From Planctomycetia bacterium (GTDB lineage: Bacteria > Planctomycetota > Planctomycetia > Pirellulales > JACPPG01), in the NCBI GenBank assembly GCA_016191115.1, contig JACPPG010000017.1, positions 1 through 64,000 of the forward strand: 64,000 bases of DNA, written 5' to 3'. A program made the position numbers and the translations under genes. This document shows positions 18,272 through 26,753 of the stretch, piece after piece. The notes beneath the pieces were generated by a model that made no database searches, had not been told where the DNA came from, and saw only the letters and a program-made list of their open reading frames with translations. Numbering within the stretch: the first letter of the stretch is position 1; each line of letters starts with the position of its first letter.

Positions 18272-20017
18272 TCATTGGCCCGCCCGCGTGCCTTGAATCT
18301 TGGCCAGCGCATCCGTGGCCGCTCGGCGGACCTCGGCCTGCGGATCGTCGCTGAGCTTCTTGAGGGCCGGAATCGCATCGCGTGCGGCAGGCCCCAGATC
18401 TCCCAAGGCGGCCGCTGCCTGAGCGCGCATGATTTCCTGCTTGGAAGCGAGCGCGCCGGTGAGCACCGGCACGGCCGCCGGGGCCACCGTCTTATTGCCC
18501 GGGTCAAGACGGCGCACCGCCCACACGCTGGCCACGGTCAACAGCGGCTCCTTGGCATTGATCTGTTTCAATAGCTGCGGCACCGCGCTCTTGGCGGCAG
18601 GGCCGATCTTGCCCAAGGCGATCGCCGCGGCGTAGCCGACACTTGAGTCGGATTTGCCCAAGAGAGCCGTGATCGACGGCACGGCCTTCGACGCGCTTGG
18701 TCCGATCGCGCCAAGGGCCGCGGCCGCGTCACGGACAACGACCAGGTCGGCGCTTGACACGAGCGCCGCCAGCGCCGGCACGGCGGCTTGCGCCGCGGGG
18801 CCGATCCGCCCGAGCGCTCGGATTGCCGGGTCCCGCTGCTTGGGGTCCTTCAGTCCGGCGACAAGGACGGGCACCGCCTTCTCGCCCACCGCAGCGAGCG
18901 CATCCATGACGTGCTCGAGCACGGTCGGATCCATCTCGTCGAGCGCCGCGCGAATGGCGGGTTCGATCGTTTCGGCCGGGACATCGAGCTCCGCCAGGGC
19001 GCGAGCGGCCGTGCGGCTCAGTTGTGGATCGTCGCTGCGGATGCTGTCCGTGATGGCGTCGATGGCCCGCGCGACCGCCATGGGATTCTTGGGGTTAATC
19101 CTGGCGATCGCCCAGGAGGCCACCAGTTGCAGGGTGGGATCTTTCGAGTCGACCAGTGCTTCTAGTGCAGGCGCCGCGTCTTGTGCCTTGAGTTTCCCGA
19201 GCGCGAAGGCCGCCCCATAGCGCACGGCCGGCTCGGGGGCCTCGAGCGCCTTGGTCATGGCAGGGACCGCGGACGCGGCCGCCGGACCGATCTGGCCCAG
19301 CGTGATCAGCGCTTGCATGCGGACCTCCGGCTCAGCATCGTCCGTCAGCTTTTGTAGTGCCGGGACTGCCGCCTTAGCCTTCGGTCCTAACTCCGCGAGG
19401 ACCAGCGCTGCCCAGTAGCGGGCCTTGCGGTCCTTCATCGACGCCACCAGCGGCACCACCGCCTGCTCCCCCATGTCCGCAAGCGCCGCCATGGCGGGCA
19501 TGGCGACCTCCGGCTGGGAATCCTCCACCACCGAGAGCAGCAGAGGGATCAGCACTTTCGGGTCAGGCTTCGCGCGCACGAGGGCCTGGATCGCGCTGCG
19601 GCGGACGCGCGGCTCTGGATCGGCGACCACCTTTGTTAGCGCGGTGACGGCGGCTGCATCCTTCACACCGATTTTCCCTAACGCGGCCGCCGACTGGGCG
19701 CGGACCGCCGCCTCCGGATCGGCCAGGTGTTCCACGAGCGAGGGCACCGCCGCCGCGGCCGCGCCCCCCATCGCGCCTAGGGCGCGGGCGGAACGCCAGC
19801 GGACTTCGACATCCTCGTCGGCCAGCGCCTTGGTGAGCGCGGGCACGGCCGTTTTGGCGCGCGGGCCAAGCCGGGCCAAGGTATCGACGGCATCGGTGCG
19901 CGATTCGCCATCCAAAGCCGCGATCAGGTTCGCCACGTCGGCTTCTTGCGCCCGGCTCGGTGAACCGCCCCAAAGCGCAATGCCAAACGAGAGAACGATC
20001 GGGCCCAACGTGCGCAT
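18272..20017 (-). CDS. Exported HEAT-repeat protein
   Basis: A 581-residue protein with signal peptide MRTLGPIVLSFGIALWGGSPSRAQ followed by about 15 HEAT/PBS-lyase-like repeats of 36-40 residues. Each has a pattern such as A-V-P-A-L-x-K-A-L-x-D-x-x-x-x-V-R-x-x-A-A-x-A-L-G-x-I-G. Almost the entire mature chain is repeat, forming an alpha-solenoid scaffold for protein contacts; no catalytic domain is visible. ATG 20017 has a GGAGTCGATTT upstream. It is convergent with the DUF1080 gene, whose stop is 22 bases away. Function beyond binding is unknown. Confidence 0.85.
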   Translation of the reverse strand: MRTLGPIVLSFGIALWGGSPSRAQEADVANLIAALDGESRTDAVDTLARLGPRAKTAVPALTKALADEDVEVRWRSARALGAMGGAAAAAVPSLVEHLADPEAAVRAQSAAALGKIGVKDAAAVTALTKVVADPEPRVRRSAIQALVRAKPDPKVLIPLLLSVVEDSQPEVAMPAMAALADMGEQAVVPLVASMKDRKARYWAALVLAELGPKAKAAVPALQKLTDDAEPEVRMQALITLGQIGPAAASAVPAMTKALEAPEPAVRYGAAFALGKLKAQDAAPALEALVDSKDPTLQLVASWAIARINPKNPMAVARAIDAITDSIRSDDPQLSRTAARALAELDVPAETIEPAIRAALDEMDPTVLEHVMDALAAVGEKAVPVLVAGLKDPKQRDPAIRALGRIGPAAQAAVPALAALVSSADLVVVRDAAAALGAIGPSASKAVPSITALLGKSDSSVGYAAAIALGKIGPAAKSAVPQLLKQINAKEPLLTVASVWAVRRLDPGNKTVAPAAVPVLTGALASKQEIMRAQAAAALGDLGPAARDAIPALKKLSDDPQAEVRRAATDALAKIQGTRAGQ

Positions 20018-20090
20018 AAATCGACTCCGAAACGTAAGGGGGAAATGATCGTCCCGTCGCGGGCAGCTCCAGTATCGCGCGACGAAAACC

Positions 20091-20117
20091 TTGCGGCCCT
20101 CTCTGGCCGAGTATAAA
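20091..20117 (+). promoter_or_regulatory. Candidate promoter for the 20168-20911 gene
   Basis: TTGCGG, a short 15-base spacer, then TATAAA, 50 bases before the ATG at 20168. The -10 is good but the spacing is poor. Confidence 0.3.
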
Positions 20118-20167
20118 CTTGGGTGTTTGGGAAGTCTAGGACGCACCCGTTCTGTCGAGGTTCAACT

Positions 20168-20911
20168 ATGCGCGGTGGCAATTCCGAGCGTGGTCATGCG
20201 CTGGTTCGCATGTCTCTCATTGCGATTCTGCTGGTTGTGACGATCGTAAGCGGCCGCAACGTCACCGCCCAGAATCAACCCGCCCAAAATGCCGCGAGCA
20301 ACAGCGGAACCCAGTTTCAATCGCAATCGGGGCCTTCTCCCTTTGGCTACCCCTATCCATACACAGGCTTCGGCATGGCGGGCACGCCCGAGTCGTCGGC
20401 CGAATTTGGCATGGCGAGCATGATCAGCTCGGCCGGCTATGCGAACTTGATGAATTCCGAGGCGGCCAACAACTACGAGCAGGCCCGGAGCAAGGACATC
20501 CATAACAAGCTCTTGTGGTCGAACGCGTACTTCGAGATGCGGCGGCTGCACAAGGCGTTTATCGAGGATCATCATCGGATGACCATGGACGAGATCAACA
20601 AAGTCGCCAAGGAAGAGGCGCCCAAACGCCTCGACCCCACGCGGTTCGACCGCGCCACGGGTCAGATCGACTGGCCGATCATTCTCCGCGATCCGAAGTA
20701 CGCCAAGTTGACCGGTGAGTTGGAGGAGCTGTTCAGGACGCGCGTCTCGACCGGCTACGTCACCTCGGAAAACTACTTGAAGATCCGCCAGGACTGCGAC
20801 AAGCTGGTCGAGCAATTGCGGGCCAACGTTGCGCTCTACAGCGCCGATGACTTCGAGGAAGCCAGGCACTTTCTCGACGACCTGCGCTACGAAGCGCACT
20901 TTTCCGCCTGA
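20168..20911 (+). CDS. Hypothetical exported protein (planctomycete type)
   Basis: A 247-residue protein. After MRGGNSERGHALVRM comes the hydrophobic signal SLIAILLVVTIVS. A Gln/Ser/Tyr/Pro-rich linker (FGYPYPYTGFGM) precedes a charged helical domain: NNYEQARSKDIHNKLLWSNAYFEMRR and LRANVALYSADDFEEARHFLDDLRYEA. I do not recognise a named domain. The pattern resembles secreted proteins I associate with planctomycetes, with an N-terminal linker and a helical bundle. It is divergent from the HEAT gene and convergent with the nucleosidase-like gene. Its TGA stop is the loop of a hairpin. Confidence 0.7.
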   Translation: MRGGNSERGHALVRMSLIAILLVVTIVSGRNVTAQNQPAQNAASNSGTQFQSQSGPSPFGYPYPYTGFGMAGTPESSAEFGMASMISSAGYANLMNSEAANNYEQARSKDIHNKLLWSNAYFEMRRLHKAFIEDHHRMTMDEINKVAKEEAPKRLDPTRFDRATGQIDWPIILRDPKYAKLTGELEELFRTRVSTGYVTSENYLKIRQDCDKLVEQLRANVALYSADDFEEARHFLDDLRYEAHFSA

Positions 20912-20918
20912 GGCGGAA
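20902..20918 (+). repeat. Hairpin enclosing the stop codon of 20168-20911
   Basis: TTCCGCC-TGA-GGCGGAA: a perfect 7-bp stem whose 3-base loop is the TGA stop codon. Confidence 0.75.
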
Positions 20919-20969
20919 GCTCCCGCAAGCCGACGCAGAAGCTTCTGAGCGAGCTGCCCCAAAGGGGCG

Positions 20970-21851
20970 CTACGTCTCCGCGCTCTTGTCCCGTGGCACG
21001 ATCTGGCGCACAAGCTGGGCGAGAAACTTTGCCAGCGCGTCCGAGGCTACGAGCGCCTCTTCCTTCAGCCGCCACATGTCCTTGATGCTCGACGGCCGGC
21101 GGATGAGCGTGCCGGCGGCCGCGCCTAACCGACCGGCGGTCGAGGTCTGCATCACCAGGCGATCCAGCTCCTTGGGCAACTCGTCGTCCACGGCATCGCT
21201 GATGACGCGAATGGCCAGAAATCGCACCTTGTCCTGGCGGCAGACCTCGCCCACGGCCCACGATTCCATGTCGACGGCCAGCGCTTGATGCTGCTCTCCG
21301 AGCGCCTTCTTCTCGGCGGGCGCGCGGACGATCTTGTCGACTGTCAGGAGCCGGCCCACGTGGACCCGCGCAGCCGGAGCGTATTCGCCGCGGAGATCGA
21401 TCGACAGCGCACGTCCTGATACGTCGACAATCTCGCTGCCGATCACGATGCCGCCGCGCTCGACCGCTGAGTTCAATCCGCCGGCGAAGCCTGCCGAGAT
21501 GACCCACTCGGGCTTGTGTGCGCCGATGAGGGCCTGCGTGGCGCGGGCGGCCGCCAGGCGGCCCGCGCCTGATTCGACCACAACGACGCGGCGGCCGGAG
21601 AGCGTACCTTGGTGGGCGAGAAAGCCCTTGCCTTTCGTTGTGAGCGTGTCGGCCAGCAAGTCCTCTGTGCCGCCTGCCTCGGCCCCGAGCGCGAACACAA
21701 TCCCGACGTCGCAGCGCTCGGGAGTCGCGTCGCCGCTGTTTTCAGCTTGGGTCGACCCAGCCTGCTGCCGCGCCGCCTGCGCCACGGTTTCGCGCACGTG
21801 GGCCTGAGCCTGCTGCGAGAGCCACCGACGGACGAGCCAGGCAAGGTTCAT
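20970..21851 (-). CDS. Purine nucleosidase/phosphorylase superfamily protein (MTA/SAH nucleosidase-like)
   Basis: A 293-residue protein. After a basic 40-residue N-terminal extension comes CDVGIVFALGAEAGGTEDLL, the first strand of the PNP/UDP family. Then come VVVVESGAGRLAAARATQALI, EWVISAGFAGGLN, GGIVIGSEIVDVSG and the hallmark ALAVDMESWAVGEVC. The last matches the MEMES nucleoside-ribose site, and FLAIRVISDAVDD carries the catalytic Asp. These residues fit 5'-methylthioadenosine/S-adenosylhomocysteine nucleosidase or futalosine hydrolase-type enzymes. The N-terminal extension is unusual. A C-terminal helical tail (LAKFLAQLVRQIVPRDK) is also present. Confidence 0.8.
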   Translation of the reverse strand: MNLAWLVRRWLSQQAQAHVRETVAQAARQQAGSTQAENSGDATPERCDVGIVFALGAEAGGTEDLLADTLTTKGKGFLAHQGTLSGRRVVVVESGAGRLAAARATQALIGAHKPEWVISAGFAGGLNSAVERGGIVIGSEIVDVSGRALSIDLRGEYAPAARVHVGRLLTVDKIVRAPAEKKALGEQHQALAVDMESWAVGEVCRQDKVRFLAIRVISDAVDDELPKELDRLVMQTSTAGRLGAAAGTLIRRPSSIKDMWRLKEEALVASDALAKFLAQLVRQIVPRDKSAET

Positions 21852-21975
21852 GGGGGAGCGATTAGCGACTAGCCGGAGTTGGCGCCCACGAAGGGGCGCC
21901 TCTCTGGCATACGAGGTCCTCGCGGCAATTCTACCATGAGGCAGCGTGCGACGGCGAGAGATCGCGGTCTCCGGC

Positions 21976-22132
21976 CAGGGTCATTCTGTTTTTCAAAATG
22001 GCGAGGCGGGAAAATGGGACTGGCTCCGAGCATAAGCAGCGCAAGCCCTTTCAGACCAACGTTGCGTCTCGGTGCCTGTCCCACTTTCCCGCCGGTACGC
22101 CGCCGGCAAGCTTGAATCTGTGAACGGCCCTG
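21976..22132 (+). repeat. Family A palindromic element, copy A2 (full length, 157 bp)
   Basis: It begins CAGGGTCATTCTG and ends GAACGGCCCTG. It is flanked by perfect 10-bp direct repeats GGTCTCCGGC at 21966-21975 and 22133-22142, as expected of target-site duplication on insertion. The inner 26-bp arms pair except for one A-C and two T-T mismatches. Confidence 0.93.
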
Positions 22133-22202
22133 GGTCTCCGGCGAGCTGCCAGGCCGTCGAAGTGGGGCCGTAGTGTCGCGTCTGGCTTGAGAAGGTGGGT
22201 GT

Positions 22203-22276
22203 CATGGCCACGGAGGCACTCCGACGTGGCCATGCCCGGCACACGGATCGGCATGCCCACGACGGGCGTGGGCATG
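22203..22276. repeat. Two consecutive hairpins with CATGGCC/CATGCCC arms
   Basis: The first is CATGGCCACG-N12-CGTGGCCATG (22203-22234). The second is CATGCCCACG-N5-CGTGGGCATG (22252-22276). Each stem is 10 bp and perfect; arms differ by two bases between hairpins. They lie downstream of the alpha/beta hydrolase stop codon on the minus strand, followed by no T-run. Confidence 0.75.
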
Positions 22277-22313
22277 GCGCCTCATGGCACCTCCGCCCCC
22301 AGCAGCCGCGCGT

Positions 22314-23561
22314 TCAATGCGGCGGGAAGCGGTCGACGATCACGCCTTCGCGCGCTTCGCGGCCGGCAGCCAGGGTTTTGCTTTCCTGCCCCGACAGGGT
22401 CTGGTCGAAAAAGGCGCGCAGGTACTCGCGCGCCAAGGCCGTGATGTGGTTCTTCTTCTCTTCATCCGTCGGCAGGAAATACACGTCGTCGGCGAAACTT
22501 GCGTGCACGGCGCCCGCGATCTGCACGCGGTAAGCCCCGCCCGCGACCTTGGCCAGCGTGCCATCGAGGCGGTCGGTCGCTTCGGCCATCATTTTGCGCG
22601 CCTGCTCGTCGCTGATCTTCAACCGCGCGCGGGCCTCGGCGGGAATGCCTCGCAGCGGCTTGCCGAGATACATGCACGGTTGGCGGATCGCCGAACCATC
22701 GGCCGCGAGATACATGGGCATGCTGCGGGCCAGCCCATCGATGTTCACGGCTGCTTTGAACCGGCTGTCGAGCGCGCAGGCCTGGGTGGCCGCGACGCCG
22801 CCGACCGAGTGGCCGAACACGCCGACCTTGGCCAGGTCCAGCCGGCCGGTGAAGCGGCGGTCCTCGGCGTTGACCTGCGCGAGCTGGTCGAGCGCCGACA
22901 CGGCGTCGGCCGCGCGGATGTCGACCCGGTCGCGGTAGAACTGCATCATCGCCTGCTCGGCGTCCGGTGCATTCGGGTCGGGCCGTCGCCGCTCCCCCAC
23001 GGGCTCGATCACACGGCCGTCGGGAAACGCCTGCCCTCGGCCCTCGTAGCTGTGCTCGACCGCCGCCACGACGTAGCCGTGGCTGGCCAACTCCTCGGCC
23101 AGCGCCGTGTAGTCGTAGCTGGGCGTGCCGCCGCCAGGCAGGAGTACCAGCACCGGGTAGGGCGCGTCGCGCGGGGCAAGGGGCGCATCGTCGAAACTGT
23201 GCGTGGCCATGTTCGTCGCCGCCACGCGGTCGATCCCCTTGAGCATCGTCGACCAGTTGGCATAGGGGCAGTACGGACCCGTTTTGGCCGAGTCGTCGAC
23301 GCGGGCCGGATACCAGAGCGTGGCCAAAAACTCGCGCCGATCGGCCGGGTCCTCGGTCCAGGTCTCCGCCCGCTTCGGGTCGACCCAGACGAACGTCGTC
23401 CGCCCGCAGGCCGCCGGCCCATTCGGCGCTGGCAGCTTGTTGGTCTTGAACTGGGCAGAGGCGATTCCGGGCAGTGCCGTCGCGACGAAGGCGGCGAGGA
23501 CCGTGGTCCATCTTCGCACGTAGCAGCCTCTCTGCGCGGAAAACGATTTGGATTTCTGCAT
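22314..23561 (-). CDS. Exported alpha/beta hydrolase (PAF-acetylhydrolase/dienelactone hydrolase-like)
   Basis: A 415-residue protein. MQKSKSFSAQRGCYVRRWTTV precedes the signal core LAAFVATALPGIASA. The fold begins REFLATLWYPA, then YPVLVLLPGGGTPSYDYTALAEELASHGYVVAAVEH, the oxyanion strand of PAF-acetylhydrolase-like enzymes. KVGVFGHSVGGVAA near residue 245 is the nucleophile elbow (Ser in GHSVGG). The catalytic His is probably in IAGAVHASFADD. No lid domain is obvious. It likely hydrolyses an ester outside the cytoplasm; substrate unknown. ATG 23561 was chosen over the ORF-track start because it opens a basic-hydrophobic signal. Confidence 0.8.
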   Translation of the reverse strand: MQKSKSFSAQRGCYVRRWTTVLAAFVATALPGIASAQFKTNKLPAPNGPAACGRTTFVWVDPKRAETWTEDPADRREFLATLWYPARVDDSAKTGPYCPYANWSTMLKGIDRVAATNMATHSFDDAPLAPRDAPYPVLVLLPGGGTPSYDYTALAEELASHGYVVAAVEHSYEGRGQAFPDGRVIEPVGERRRPDPNAPDAEQAMMQFYRDRVDIRAADAVSALDQLAQVNAEDRRFTGRLDLAKVGVFGHSVGGVAATQACALDSRFKAAVNIDGLARSMPMYLAADGSAIRQPCMYLGKPLRGIPAEARARLKISDEQARKMMAEATDRLDGTLAKVAGGAYRVQIAGAVHASFADDVYFLPTDEEKKNHITALAREYLRAFFDQTLSGQESKTLAAGREAREGVIVDRFPPH

Positions 23562-23661
23562 GATTCTCGCTCGCTGGAGTACGTTGTGCGCGCGGCACCC
23601 CCGGGCTTTCGACCAGGTATTCGTTTCCAAGCGAGCTTTATTAGGTAGCTGCTTGAGGTAG

Positions 23662-25095
23662 TCACTTCCCGCCGTGCAGCACCGTTTGAAGCTGCTTCAC
23701 CGTGTCAGCCGCCGCTGGCTCGCTCGCCAGGTTGTGGATTTCTTGCGGGTCTTTCTGGTGGTCGTACAGCTCGATGCCGCGGCGGCCTTCGTCCCATTCG
23801 GTATATCGCCAGCGATCGGTCCGCACCGAACGGCCCAGGAAGTAGCCCTCTTTCTCGCCCTGCTTTTCCACACGCCGCACCTGCGTGAAGGCGGCCCCCT
23901 TCCCCGGCTGCGACGGATCGTCCACGAGCGGCTTCAGGCTGCGGCCCGCCAGGTTCGCCGGCGCCGTCAGGCCGCACAGGTCGGCCACGGTCGGGTAGAC
24001 GTCGACCAATTCCGCCAACCTCTCGCACACTTGCCCCTTGGCCTTCATCCCCGGCGCGGCGATCACGAGCGGCACCCGCGCCGATTGCTCGAACAGGCTT
24101 TGCTTCTGCCACAGGCCATGCTCGCCCAGGTGATAGCCGTGATCGCTCAGGAACACGATCACCGTCTTGTCGGCCAGGCCCAGCCGGTCGACGGCGTCCA
24201 AAAGCTTGCCGACCTGCGCGTCCATGAACGTGATCGACGCGAAATACGCCTCGGTCGCTTGCCGTTGCAGCTCCTCGCTGATCCCATAGTGCGGCGGCTT
24301 CACCGTCAGTGCCGGCGCCGGGATGTCGTCGCGGTCGTCCGACGGCTCGCGCGGCAGCATGATCTTGTCCAAGGGGTACAGGCCGAAGTATCGCTTCGGC
24401 GACACGTACGGCGTGTGCGGGCGATAGAAGCCGACGGCCAGGAAAAACGGCTCGTCGCGATGCTGCTCGAGCAGTCGCACGGCGGCGTCGGCCCCGCGGC
24501 CGTCGGTCTGTTCGTCGTCGGTCCCTTCGGCCGCCAGCCACGAGAGCGTGGCGCCAAACCCGCTGCCGGGCCGGATCGTGAAAATCTTGTCCTCGTCGTC
24601 GCGGTCGCGGCCGCGCGGGTTGACGATCTCCTGCCACGACTGCGGGTCGTCCAGGCCGCTGGTGCCGATGCCCGCCGGCACGCCGTAGTGGAACAGCTTA
24701 CCGACGCGGGCCACGAAATAACCGTTCTTGCGGAACAGCTCGGGCAGCGTGACGGCGTCTGGCACGTTCTTGCGAAAATGCGTCGCGTTCTCCAGCACGC
24801 CGGTCGTGTCGGGCCGCAAGCCGGTCAGGAACGAAGCCCGGCTGGGATTGCACAACGGGAACTGGCAATAGGCCCGATCGAATCGCATGCCGCGTTTGGC
24901 CAGCCGGTCGATATTGGGCGACTGCACGAGCGGATCGCCGTAACAGGCGAGGCGGTTGTTCAAATCGTCGGAGGCGATGAAGAGGACGTTGAGCTTGGCG
25001 GAGGCGGGTTCGGCAGCGGCCGTCGAGCTGGCAAGGAATAGGGACGAGGCGAGAAGAGCGACGCGGGAGAGAGCTCGCGCAACTATGCGATGCAT
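23662..25095 (-). CDS. Exported sulfatase (iduronate-2-sulfatase-like)
   Basis: A 477-residue protein with signal peptide [48 protein letters not shown] supplies the two metal-binding Asp. [12 protein letters not shown] (Cys82) carries the C-x-P-S-R signature, where Cys is converted to formylglycine. GKLFHYG supplies a catalytic Lys and His; [18 protein letters not shown] supplies the other metal ligands. The closing segment is a family match to iduronate-2-sulfatase-like enzymes. It needs a formylglycine-generating enzyme, which is not in the window. It likely desulfates algal or animal polysaccharides in the periplasm. Confidence 0.94.
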   Translation of the reverse strand: MHRIVARALSRVALLASSLFLASSTAAAEPASAKLNVLFIASDDLNNRLACYGDPLVQSPNIDRLAKRGMRFDRAYCQFPLCNPSRASFLTGLRPDTTGVLENATHFRKNVPDAVTLPELFRKNGYFVARVGKLFHYGVPAGIGTSGLDDPQSWQEIVNPRGRDRDDEDKIFTIRPGSGFGATLSWLAAEGTDDEQTDGRGADAAVRLLEQHRDEPFFLAVGFYRPHTPYVSPKRYFGLYPLDKIMLPREPSDDRDDIPAPALTVKPPHYGISEELQRQATEAYFASITFMDAQVGKLLDAVDRLGLADKTVIVFLSDHGYHLGEHGLWQKQSLFEQSARVPLVIAAPGMKAKGQVCERLAELVDVYPTVADLCGLTAPANLAGRSLKPLVDDPSQPGKGAAFTQVRRVEKQGEKEGYFLGRSVRTDRWRYTEWDEGRRGIELYDHQKDPQEIHNLASEPAAADTVKQLQTVLHGGK

Positions 25096-25154
25096 GGGGA
25101 TATTCCTGATCCAGATTGCAAGGAGTCTTAAGTCCTCAAATCTCTGGCGGTCGC

Positions 25155-25424
25155 TCACCGTTGTGTTGTTGGGACCGTCGCTGGCGGGGAAGAGGTCGGT
25201 TCGCTGAGCAGTTGCATGATCCACTTGCTTTGCGTGTGCCGCTGTAGCTCGCACATCGATCGCAAATACTTGACCTCAACCTCTTGCCCATGATTGGCGA
25301 CCTGAAGCCGCATCCGTTCTTGATGCTCGTGGAAGGCAAAGGCTGATACAGCCGTGAGAGCCACCAGCCAGAACAGTGTCCCCAGCCCAAACTGGAACCG
25401 GCGGCGGGGTGGCGTCTTGGCCAT
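25155..25424 (-). CDS. Small single-span membrane protein
   Basis: An 89-residue protein: basic [15 protein letters not shown], then one membrane helix [16 protein letters not shown], then a charged probable coiled-coil stretch [26 protein letters not shown] and a Ser/Thr/Pro tail. This resembles the many small planctomycete proteins with an R-F-x-L-R-T-L-L type membrane anchor. Function unknown. The stop is 60 bases upstream of the sulfatase start on the same strand, so co-transcription is possible. Confidence 0.65.
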   Translation of the reverse strand: MAKTPPRRRFQFGLGTLFWLVALTAVSAFAFHEHQERMRLQVANHGQEVEVKYLRSMCELQRHTQSKWIMQLLSEPTSSPPATVPTTQR

Positions 25425-25682
25425 GAGGACATTTTTGATCCGGGGCGATCTGAGATCTCAAATCGGAATTCTCGAATCACGCGTTCGTTTGGCGGAGATT
25501 TCCCAGCCCTGGGCGTTTATAAGCTGGCGACGCGGCTAAAGCTAGCGCCGCGGGTGGCATCCGCGCGGCCGGCGATTGGCTCATCTTGTCGCGGGCCGCG
25601 CGATCGCTGAAGATAGCGGGACGCGGCCGGCAGCCGCCGGCCGCGCGGATCAAGCAACGACCATCTCGACGGGAGGGACTTT

Positions 25683-26159
25683 GTGCCGTTCGACCCCAAG
25701 CTGCAGCGGGCGATCATGGGGCGGTTTGCCACCGGCGTGACCGTCGTCACGACCGGGCGCGCCCCGAACTTTAGCGGGCTGACGGCCAACGCCATCGCGT
25801 CCCTGTCGCTTTCGCCTCCCTTGGTGCTGGTGGCCGTCGAAAAGAGCAGCCACTCGCACGCCTACCTGCTTGAATACCGCTCGTACGCGGTCAACGTGCT
25901 CGCGCTCGACCAGGAGCCGCTGTCGCGCCGCTTCGCCACACCGGGGCCGAAGGAGTTCGGCGACCTGGAGTTCACCACCGCCACGACCGGCGCGCCGATC
26001 CTCGCCGGCACGCTCGGCTACGTCGACTGCCAGGTAGTCGAGGTGCTCGCTGGCGGCGACCACGACATCTTCGTTGGCGAAATCGTGGCCGGCGAAGCCC
26101 GCGACGGCCAGCCGCTGCTCTACTACCGCGGCAAGTACGCGCGCCTGGCGGAAGAGTGA
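25683..26159 (+). CDS. Flavin reductase-like FMN-binding protein
   Basis: A 158-residue split-barrel flavoprotein starting with GTG at 25683, preceded by GGAGGG. Family blocks: RAIMGRFATGVTVVTT, SGLTANAIASLSLSPPLVLVAVEKSSHSHAYL with the FMN-binding Ser-Leu-Pro-like loop, FAVNVLA-like YAVNVLALDQ, GYVDCQVVEVLAGGDHDIFVGEI and LLYYRGKYARL. Such enzymes supply reduced FMN to monooxygenases. No partner oxygenase is next to it. Cytoplasmic. Length is typical. Confidence 0.92.
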   Translation: MPFDPKLQRAIMGRFATGVTVVTTGRAPNFSGLTANAIASLSLSPPLVLVAVEKSSHSHAYLLEYRSYAVNVLALDQEPLSRRFATPGPKEFGDLEFTTATTGAPILAGTLGYVDCQVVEVLAGGDHDIFVGEIVAGEARDGQPLLYYRGKYARLAEE

Positions 26160-26753
26160 ACGCGCCTCACGTGCTTCGGGCTTGCGAGAATTTGCACCGA
26201 GGTCGCGGAGAAGGGAATACCGAAGGTCGAAATCTGAATGAGGTCCGAAATCTCAAATCCGAATCACGAAACGGCGGAGCAACGGCCCGCGTCGCGCTCT
26301 CTCCCGTCTCGGTGGCCGGCTCTGGTGGGGATGGCCACAGAGAGCTCCGAGGGCACAGAGATTTGGCGATCTGAAATTCGAGATTTGAGAAATTTGAGAT
26401 CTCCGACGCTCGCTGTGGCGGGTCGCGTACCGCGTGCTTATGGTCTTCTCCGCCTACTCCCTCTCGGTGTCCTCTGAGTGCTCGGTGGCTAGTTCCGCAA
26501 TTCCTGGCGGTCGTCCGGCTACGTGCGCTCGATGGGGTGGCCAAGCCACCAAATCCCGCGCCGCAGCGGGCGCAACGCTAGAGACCCTAACTTGCGTGTG
26601 CTAGGGTTCTTAGGATGGTCCGTTTGCCTGTCACAAGCCCCCGCCCGGCTGGTATAGATGGTGAAACGCCGTCGCGCACGCTTTTTCGCAAGCGCTAGCG
26701 CTGATCGGCCTTGCCTCGACAACACGCCAAAACGATCCACGGGGATTCCACCG
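26160..26753. other. Gene-free region with degraded repeats
   Basis: About 590 bp without a credible gene. It holds AT-rich text with ATTTGAGAT motifs (for example ATTCGAGATTTGAGAAATTT at about 26376). Diverged ends resemble the 2025-2213 element (CACCGAGG...CGGTGG). A short hairpin GGTGGC-CAA-GCCACC lies at about 26536. GGTATAGATGG at about 26651 may be a -10 for the caspase cluster, but no good -35 accompanies it. Confidence 0.5.
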
